From contig CABQAK010000052.1 in assembly GCA_902462065.1 (NCBI GenBank), positions 1 through 10,731 on the forward strand: 10,731 nt of DNA, read 5' to 3'. Below are positions 7,085-10,731 of the stretch, one piece after another. This DNA is from an uncultured Collinsella sp. Its GTDB lineage: Bacteria > Actinomycetota > Coriobacteriia > Coriobacteriales > Coriobacteriaceae. The translations under genes and the position numbers were made by a program. The notes beneath the pieces were generated by a model. The model was not told where the DNA came from. It worked only from the letters and a program-made list of their open reading frames with translations, and ran no database searches. Each line of letters opens with the position of its first letter. Positions within the stretch are counted from its first letter, which is position 1.

Positions 7085-7951
7085 CTAGAGACCAGGTTCT
7101 CCAAGCAGGTTAACAATGTGATATGCGAGATAACTCTTCTCGGCATCGGTAACGACAACGTTATAGGTAGACGACAAGTGGGCGGCTATGGCATCCGCAC
7201 ACGAGAATGCACGCGGATACGCCGTTTCTTCGATTCGGAACAGCGCGTCTCCGTTGATTTGCCCGGCCGTAGGATCGAGCGCTCGCTGTGCGAAAAACTG
7301 CAGGTGACGAACGAAACGTTCGTAAGGCAGCGAGGTGTCATCGAGGGTCGTAGCATAGCGCTTGGAAACAATCGCAAGCACGTCGCGAACAAGCTGGACC
7401 GAAACAATCAGGCGGTCAGAGCGCTGCGGCATGGTGGCGTTGACGATATGCAAGGTAATGAAACCCTGCTCCTCCTCGCTCATCTGGATGCCCATGTACT
7501 CCTTGATAATCTGCAGCGCACGGCCCGCAAGCGCATACTCCTTGCGATAGAACTGCTGGATCTCGAGCAGCAACGGATTCTCACAGGGGACGCCCTTGCG
7601 CTCGCGCTCCAAAGCAAGGCTGATATGGTCTGCGAGAGCGATGAGAATCTTATCGTTGATGTCGACATTGAGCTCTCGACGAAGCATCTGAACGATTTCC
7701 TCGGAAATCACGAGGTTGACGGTGGGGATGGACTCCAAAAGATGTGCCAAGCGGTCAATCGTACGCGAATCCTGAGAAGTTCCCTCCTGCAACGCGTAGG
7801 TCTTTTCGACTGATGCCTCGTCGATGGCATCGCCGGCATGACGGCCAAAGCAGAGGCCTCGACCGATGACGATGAGCTCGGAGCCATCGTCCGAAGTGAC
7901 CATTGCGACGTTGTTGTTAAAAACTCGCTTGATAACCACGGTACCCACCAC
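7085..7951 (-). CDS. BglG/LicT-family transcriptional antiterminator
   Basis: 288 aa. An N-terminal CAT RNA-binding domain (~1-58) shows VFNNNVAMV (10-18) and GRGLCFG (31-37). PRD1 (~65-170) carries the regulatory histidines H109 (LADHISLAL) and H168 (TLHIVNA). PRD2 (~175-285) carries H216 (VRHLQFFAQR) and H278 (AYHIVNLL). All four PRD histidines that PTS proteins phosphorylate in the family are present, so activity is probably controlled by the cognate EIIB and by HPr. The start is uncertain: GTG at 7951 (6 nt after the EIIA stop), GTG at 7948 or GTG at 7939. The last, with GGTGGG just upstream, would place the conserved N-terminus nearest to LicT. The gene sits between EIIA and EIICB, which suggests autoregulation of the whole operon. 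BglG-type regulators are best known for beta-glucosides; here the partner hydrolase is alpha-specific. Confidence 0.93.
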   Translation of the reverse strand: MVGTVVIKRVFNNNVAMVTSDDGSELIVIGRGLCFGRHAGDAIDEASVEKTYALQEGTSQDSRTIDRLAHLLESIPTVNLVISEEIVQMLRRELNVDINDKILIALADHISLALERERKGVPCENPLLLEIQQFYRKEYALAGRALQIIKEYMGIQMSEEEQGFITLHIVNATMPQRSDRLIVSVQLVRDVLAIVSKRYATTLDDTSLPYERFVRHLQFFAQRALDPTAGQINGDALFRIEETAYPRAFSCADAIAAHLSSTYNVVVTDAEKSYLAYHIVNLLGEPGL

Positions 7952-7957
7952 AAGAAT

Positions 7958-8470
7958 TTACTCGGAAAGCCAAACGACAGGCTCTTTAACAGCAACAGGG
8001 CCGGAAGCATGCTCGCGAAGAGTCGAGTTCTCCGAACGCTCGCACACGATAACGAAGACCGTGGGATCGAAGCCGGCGGCGCGGACCGCGTCGAAATCGA
8101 CCTCGACGAGGGGCTGGCCCGCGTCGACATGGTCACCCTGGGCAACAAGCGCATGGAAGCCCTTGCCCTCAAGCTTAACAGTGTCGATTCCGATATGCAG
8201 CATCACCTGAGCGGAGCTGTCGTCGGACATGATGCCCAGCGCGTGCTCAGTCGGAAACAGCGCCGCGACGGTGCCGGAAACAGGAGCGCACACCGTTCCC
8301 TCTTGGGGAACCACGGCAACGCCATCGCCCACGGCACGGCTGCTAAAAGCGGGGTCATTGGTATTTTCTAGATGAACAAGCTCGCCGGAAACGGGAGCGA
8401 GGATTTCGAACTCGGAAGCCGCAGTCGTCTGCTTATCCGAGCCACCCATTAGGCGAGAAAAGAAACCCAT
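7958..8470 (-). CDS. PTS glucose-type EIIA protein (Crr-like)
   Basis: 170 aa, the full length of a stand-alone EIIA-Glc domain. The phosphoryl-accepting histidine is H92 (MLHIGIDTV), and the catalytic partner is H76 (TEHALGI). Other family motifs are PVSGELVHLE (26-35), the Asp/Pro loop DPAFSSRAVGDGVAV (39-53) and EGKGF (101-105). It takes phosphate from HPr and passes it to C481 of the EIIB domain encoded downstream, completing the transporter. The ATG at 8470 is preferred because GAAGGGA lies 9 nt upstream; an ATG at 8488 has no ribosome site and would encode that site. It is first in the operon, 6 nt ahead of the antiterminator gene. Whether it serves only this transporter, or also other EIIA-less EIIBC proteins elsewhere in the genome, cannot be seen here. 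Confidence 0.95.
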   Translation of the reverse strand: MGFFSRLMGGSDKQTTAASEFEILAPVSGELVHLENTNDPAFSSRAVGDGVAVVPQEGTVCAPVSGTVAALFPTEHALGIMSDDSSAQVMLHIGIDTVKLEGKGFHALVAQGDHVDAGQPLVEVDFDAVRAAGFDPTVFVIVCERSENSTLREHASGPVAVKEPVVWLSE

Positions 8471-8479
8471 GGTGACATG

Positions 8480-8486
8480 TCCCTTC
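8480..8486 (-). promoter_or_regulatory. Ribosome binding site deciding the EIIA start
   Basis: GAAGGGA ends 9 nt before the ATG at 8470 and overlaps the other in-frame ATG (8488), so 8470 is the likely start. Confidence 0.65.
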
Positions 8487-8495
8487 ATAAATATA

Positions 8496-8583
8496 GCCCA
8501 ACCAAAATCAATCGAATGCGCCCATTGAGACGCTCGCGATCAAAGACTTTGGTTAGGCCCACGTCCGAGGGGACTCGGTAACC
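8496..8583 (-). promoter_or_regulatory. Switch-like 5' leader of the glv operon (two exclusive stems)
   Basis: Hairpin A on the minus strand: GGTTA and CCGAG (8583-8574), loop TCCC, CTCGG (8569-8565), a 9-nt bulge (8564-8556), then TAACC (8555-8551). Stem B: GCCTAACCAAA (8558-8548) pairs over 11 positions, one of them G-U, with TTTGGTTGGGC (8506-8496). Stem B is followed by a U/A-rich run and then the EIIA ribosome site. The strand TAACC is shared, so A and B exclude each other. A palindrome CAAAGACTTTG (8541-8551) overlaps the junction. This fits antitermination or translational control by the encoded LicT-type protein, but hairpin A does not match the canonical RAT sequence. Confidence 0.45.
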
Positions 8584-8637
8584 TTCCGCATTTCTTTTAC
8601 GGGGGTTATTGTAGACAAGCCCAAAGCCGGAACAATC

Positions 8638-8643
8638 ATTATG
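8638..8643 (-). promoter_or_regulatory. Possible -10 element of the glv operon promoter
   Basis: CATAAT on the minus strand, about 170 nt before the EIIA start and upstream of the switch-like leader. No good -35 hexamer stands at 16-18 nt; that position falls between phased CGGTAYTT repeats, as might occur with an activator-dependent promoter. Weak evidence alone. Confidence 0.25.
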
Positions 8644-8652
8644 ACCGGCGAA

Positions 8653-8692
8653 CGGTATTTTTTCTCCGATAAACGGTATTTATGCGGTACTT
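8653..8692. repeat. Three helically phased CGGTAYTT direct repeats
   Basis: CGGTATTT at 8653-8660 and 8674-8681 (10 nt identical including the preceding AA) and CGGTACTT at 8685-8692. Offsets are 21 and 11 bp, close to two turns and one turn of the helix. They lie just upstream of the possible glv promoter and may bind a regulator on one DNA face. Confidence 0.4.
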
Positions 8693-8800
8693 AGGGACGT
8701 TCCTTTTCTGCCGGCACCCGGGGACACTCCTTGCTCTGGTGCAATGGGGACAGGTTTGTTTGCACCAGGTTGGTGCAGATTAACCTGGTCCCATTGCACC
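8693..8800. repeat. REP-like composite repeat with nested inverted repeats
   Basis: Outer imperfect arms (8738-8756 and 8782-8800, 17 of 19 positions complementary) enclose a perfect hairpin, TGCACC (8761-8766) and GGTGCA (8772-8777). To the left lie two similar 12-mers, GGGACGTTCCTT and GGGACACTCCTT, about 25 nt apart around a CCGG/CCGG dyad. Directly after the EFR1-like stop it may act as its terminator. The whole resembles REP elements spread by RAYT (REP-associated tyrosine) transposases in other bacteria; this is resemblance only, as no transposase is present. Confidence 0.5.
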
Positions 8801-8813
8801 AATTTCGTATGCG

Positions 8814-9575
8814 CTAGATAAAGAGCTCGCATTCCTTCCGCACGACGCAAACCTTGCTCAGCATCTGGGAAACAGCGGATAGCTTGTTGGGATCAACCTT
8901 ACGAGCACCTCGCGGACATACGGCAATGCAGCGCATGCAGGAGATGCACGCCTCGCCAGCTGCTCGTTTGGGGTCACCCTTGTCGATAGCACAAACGGGG
9001 CACGCCGCGGCGCATGCACCGCAGGAAACGCAATCCTCTGTTGCCTCGGGTGCCATGCGGTGACCTCCAGCTTGTTTATAAGGACGATTGCCGGGGATAG
9101 AGGGCTCGGACGCATCCTCAGCCAACAGCTTTTGCTGAATTTGCTGAGCAAACTCAGCAAGCTGCGCCGCATCCTGCGCATCCGGACGACCGGCAGCAAA
9201 CTGTCGCGCAATGGAATGTTCTGCAATGGCCGCAACTGCCGCGATCACCCGGAATCCCGCATGCTTCGCAACGTCCTCCAGCTCTACGAGCGTGTCCTCA
9301 AACGCGCGGTTTCCGTATACACAAACCAAAACAGCCCGAGCCCCGTTGCCGCGCACCATGCCCAACCGGTCAGCCACCACAGCCGGGATTCTACCGGCAT
9401 ACGCCGGCACAGAGATTACGGCCACGTCGTCCTCAGTCATCGAGACAGCGTTGAAATCCAACCCGCTATCGGTCAGATCGACGGTAACGGTATTCTTGCC
9501 CAGTGCTCCGGCCACAAGGCCTGACACCTTCTGCGTTCCACCCGTCGGACTAAACACAATTTCGAATACGCTCAT
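8814..9575 (-). CDS. Flavodoxin-like / double [4Fe-4S] ferredoxin protein (EFR1-like)
   Basis: 253 aa. Residues 1-~150 look like a flavodoxin fold: strand MSVFEIVFSPTGGTQKV with the phosphate-binding SPTGGT at 9-14 and the loop VPAYAGRIP (56-64). An acidic/Gln-rich linker follows (~130-175). The C-terminus is a bacterial-type ferredoxin with CVSCGACAAACP (C182, C185, C188, C192) and CISCMRCIAVCP (C210, C213, C216, C220). It is probably a small cytosolic electron carrier joining FMN to two [4Fe-4S] clusters; partners are unknown. It matches the architecture of proteins annotated as EFR1-family ferredoxin. The ATG at 9575 has a strong GGGGAGGGTG site; a TTG at 9602 would include that site. It is transcribed alone, with its own promoter and a repeat-rich region downstream. 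A link to the hydrogenase on the same strand is possible but unsupported by operon structure. Confidence 0.88.
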   Translation of the reverse strand: MSVFEIVFSPTGGTQKVSGLVAGALGKNTVTVDLTDSGLDFNAVSMTEDDVAVISVPAYAGRIPAVVADRLGMVRGNGARAVLVCVYGNRAFEDTLVELEDVAKHAGFRVIAAVAAIAEHSIARQFAAGRPDAQDAAQLAEFAQQIQQKLLAEDASEPSIPGNRPYKQAGGHRMAPEATEDCVSCGACAAACPVCAIDKGDPKRAAGEACISCMRCIAVCPRGARKVDPNKLSAVSQMLSKVCVVRKECELFI

Positions 9576-9580
9576 CGAGG

Positions 9581-9590
9581 CACCCTCCCC
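9581..9590 (-). promoter_or_regulatory. Ribosome binding site for the EFR1-like gene
   Basis: GGGGAGGGTG ends 5 nt before the ATG at 9575 and is the strongest site nearby; it excludes the in-frame TTG at 9602. Confidence 0.6.
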
Positions 9591-9631
9591 TACGCCTGGC
9601 AACGCGTCAAGCCGCTTTCACATCCAGCCAG

Positions 9632-9661
9632 AGTATACGGCACGTGGGGTCCCCGTTTTAA
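9632..9661 (-). promoter_or_regulatory. Promoter of the EFR1-like gene
   Basis: TTAAAA (-35, 9656-9661) and TATACT (-10, 9632-9637) with an 18-nt spacer, about 60 nt before the start codon. The spacer contains the palindromes GGGGTCCCC (9646-9654) and CACGTG (9641-9646), possible operator sequences. Confidence 0.5.
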
Positions 9662-9708
9662 TGCACCAAGCACCCCAATGCACCCACCCTACGCTGTCTG
9701 CCTCTTCG

Positions 9709-9746
9709 TTTTGTATAAATTACGGTACAAATTGTATATATTTACG
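9709..9746. promoter_or_regulatory. AT-rich patch with overlapping dyads, possible promoter
   Basis: Two similar direct repeats (TTGTATAAATTACGG and TTGTATATATTTACGG) flank a palindrome TACAA-A-TTGTA. On the plus strand TTGTAT and TATATA are spaced 18 nt apart, which would fire towards the orphan repeat region; a minus-strand promoter is also possible. The AT content stands out from the surrounding GC-rich DNA. Confidence 0.3.
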
Positions 9747-9786
9747 GGATACCGCTGTGTTCTCCTGAGGTACCCCATCCTGGCCC

Positions 9787-10019
9787 GTGCAAAAAACGGA
9801 GTATTCTGCAACGTGACCGCGCCAGCACCGCCGCGGGTGGGCAAAACTGTAGGGCGCCGTATCATTCTAAGTCCCGACATGGCGAGAATGACGCGCCCCT
9901 GCTCCGGAAAACGGCGAAATCTGACTCGGAACGCTCGCTAGGGATATCCGAAGGCCACCGTTGGCGACGTCGAATCATATGCAGACAACTCGAACTGCAG
10001 AATACTCCAAAAAATGCAC
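9787..10019. repeat. Inverted pair of 24-nt motifs bounding a 233-bp segment
   Basis: 9787-9810 and 9996-10019 share, in opposite orientation, GTGCA, then 6 variable A/T-tract positions, then GGAGTATTCTGCA (13 nt identical). Between them a frame stays open on the plus strand from 9770 to 10057 but has no usable start. This could be a small non-autonomous element with terminal inverted repeats or two regulatory sites. No clear target-site duplication is seen. Confidence 0.45.
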
Positions 10020-10129
10020 GGCGCACCCCATGGGACCCATTGCTGCATGGCAGAAAATAGGTCCTCGGCATCCCCCAGATGCATTCCCGAGAACATCACG
10101 TTTGAATTAGCGATGGACACGGCAAACAA

Positions 10130-10160
10130 AAGGGCCCGAGCGTTGTTTGCTCGGGCCCTT
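10130..10160 (-). terminator. Intrinsic terminator of the RGG-tail gene
   Basis: A perfect 12-bp stem, AAGGGCCCGAGC (10130-10141) with GCTCGGGCCCTT (10149-10160), 7-nt loop, followed on the minus strand by TTTTGTTTG. It starts 33 nt after the stop codon at 10193. Confidence 0.9.
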
Positions 10161-10192
10161 AGCTTGTCTCACGCTAGCGCGCGATGCGCATC

Positions 10193-10731
10193 TTACTTGC
10201 GCTTGCCGCCGCCGTCGCCGGGGCGACGGGAGCTGCCACCGCGCTTGCCGCCACGGCTGTTGCCGTAGCTGCCACGGTTATCGCGACCGCCGGCACGGCC
10301 GCCACGGGAGCCGGCCTGGTTGCCGCCACGACCACCACGATAGCCGCCGCGACGCTCTTCGCGGGTATCGTCGTAGTTGCGCCAGTCATCGCGACGATCA
10401 CGGCTGGCACGCGGGTCACGACGATCGCGCGACTCGTTAGAACGACCAGCGCCGCCGCGGCCGCCATTGCCGCGAGCACCCTCGCGACGCTCGCCGCCGC
10501 GGCTACCGCGCTCTTCAAAGCGCTTGCCGCCACGGGACTCACCGCCACGGGCACCTCGCTCACCGCGACCCTCGCCGCCGCGACGCTCATCACGGCCACC
10601 GCGCTCGTCATTGCGACCGGAACGACGACGATCGCCCGAGCCAAGCTTGCCGCCACGCGAGCCACGGCCCTCGTCCTCGCGCTCAACACGGCGACGACCA
10701 CCGCGGTCCTCGTCCTCGCGGCGACGGCGAT
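10193..10731 (-). CDS. RGG-rich C-terminal tail, probably of a DEAD-box RNA helicase (partial)
   Basis: The last 178 residues of a protein whose start lies beyond the right edge; the stop TAA is at 10193-10195. The visible part is almost wholly Arg, Gly, Asp, Glu, Ser and Asn, with about 14 RGG triplets, several SRGGK/SRGGE repeats, a short RDRRD segment in the middle and a basic end (GDGGGKRK). There are no hydrophobic core residues, so it is an intrinsically disordered, RNA-binding type tail. In high-GC actinobacteria such tails commonly end DEAD-box helicases of the DeaD/CsdA type; another RNA-binding protein such as an RNase E/G-like enzyme is possible. The catalytic domains are outside the window, so the helicase call is inference. 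The frame is set by the uninterrupted RGG pattern and the nearby terminator. Confidence 0.75.
   Translation of the reverse strand, partial: RRRREDEDRGGRRRVEREDEGRGSRGGKLGSGDRRRSGRNDERGGRDERRGGEGRGERGARGGESRGGKRFEERGSRGGERREGARGNGGRGGAGRSNESRDRRDPRASRDRRDDWRNYDDTREERRGGYRGGRGGNQAGSRGGRAGGRDNRGSYGNSRGGKRGGSSRRPGDGGGKRK

Larger units (their letters stand above)
9603..10129. other. Non-coding region between EFR1-like gene and RGG-tail gene
   Basis: No frame here has both a start with a ribosome site and protein-like composition. It contains the EFR1-like promoter (9632-9661), two AATGCACC direct repeats (9660-9667, 9677-9684), an AT-rich palindromic patch (about 9709-9746) and two inverted 24-nt motifs (9787-9810, 9996-10019). 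I see no tRNA or recognisable small RNA. Confidence 0.6.

Noticed and set aside
8600..8643. A canonical LicT/BglG RAT site in the ATTGT...ACAAT segment
   Set aside because: TGATTGTT resembles the 5' half of a RAT, but the 3' half (GGCAAAACC-like) is missing, and the segment overlaps the likely -10 region.
9678..9941. A possible 87-aa plus-strand protein in the intergenic region
   Set aside because: No Shine-Dalgarno before the ATG, unusual composition, and it runs across the AT-rich patch and one inverted motif.
9770..10057. A startless plus-strand frame of about 96 codons through the inverted-motif segment
   Set aside because: It has no ATG, GTG or TTG in its first two-thirds and no ribosome site, and its charged composition matches no family I recognise. 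Kept only as context for the repeat segment.
9938..10129. A possible 63-aa minus-strand protein downstream of the RGG-tail terminator
   Set aside because: Its start would be a TTG at the base of the terminator with no ribosome site; composition gives no support.
10174..10701. A 175-codon Ala/Val-rich minus-strand frame
   Set aside because: It is out of frame with the RGG-rich reading, which ends neatly before a strong terminator; the Ala/Val pattern is what CGT/GGC repeats give when shifted.
1..10731. CRISPR array, tRNA or rRNA genes, phage or transposase genes
   Set aside because: No regularly spaced repeat array, no tRNA-like cloverleaf sequence, and no frame with transposase, integrase or phage motifs was found on reading both strands.

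Overview
The window looks like a chromosomal piece of a high-GC, anaerobic, fermentative gut actinobacterium of the class Coriobacteriia, most likely Collinsella or a close relative. This rests on the combination of an [FeFe] hydrogenase, a GH4 phospho-alpha-glucosidase fed by a PTS, a BglG/LicT-type antiterminator, strong Shine-Dalgarno sites and an RGG-tailed protein in a high-GC background. The taxonomic call is from gene content and general impression, not from a search. Every gene I can support lies on the minus strand, so the window reads biologically from right to left.

From right to left: (i) 10193-10731 is the C-terminal arginine/glycine-rich tail of a large protein, probably a DEAD-box RNA helicase, closed by a strong intrinsic terminator (10130-10160). 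(ii) 9603-10129 has no credible gene. It holds an AT-rich palindromic patch and two inverted copies of a 24-nt motif (9787-9810, 9996-10019) that could bound a small mobile or repeat element. (iii) 8814-9575 is a flavodoxin-like/2x[4Fe-4S] protein (EFR1-like) with a recognisable promoter. (iv) 8644-8813 is repeat-rich non-coding DNA: a REP-like nested inverted repeat and three helically phased CGGTAYTT motifs. (v) 3983-8470 is an alpha-glucoside utilisation operon in the order PTS EIIA, LicT-type antiterminator, PTS EIIC-EIIB, GH4 6-phospho-alpha-glucosidase. Its 5' leader can form two mutually exclusive RNA structures, the logic expected for antitermination, although I cannot match the canonical RAT sequence. 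(vi) A hairpin (3913-3950) ends that operon, followed by an intergenic region with three dyads. (vii) 1-3726 is a hydrogenase operon: a NuoF-type [4Fe-4S] domain fused to a GltD-type FAD/NAD(P)H oxidoreductase, then a complete [FeFe] hydrogenase catalytic subunit overlapping it by 7 nt, then 2 nt later the start of a Tat-exported lipoprotein cut by the window edge.

Taken together, the glv operon would import an alpha-glucoside as its 6-phosphate and hydrolyse it to glucose and glucose-6-phosphate. The reductant made in glycolysis could be disposed of as H2 (or H2 re-used) by the soluble two-subunit hydrogenase. The most unusual items are the compact GltD/NuoF-hydrogenase pair with its co-transcribed Tat lipoprotein, the switch-like leader of the glv operon, and the two families of intergenic inverted repeats. 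I found no rRNA, tRNA, CRISPR array, complete insertion sequence or phage gene.
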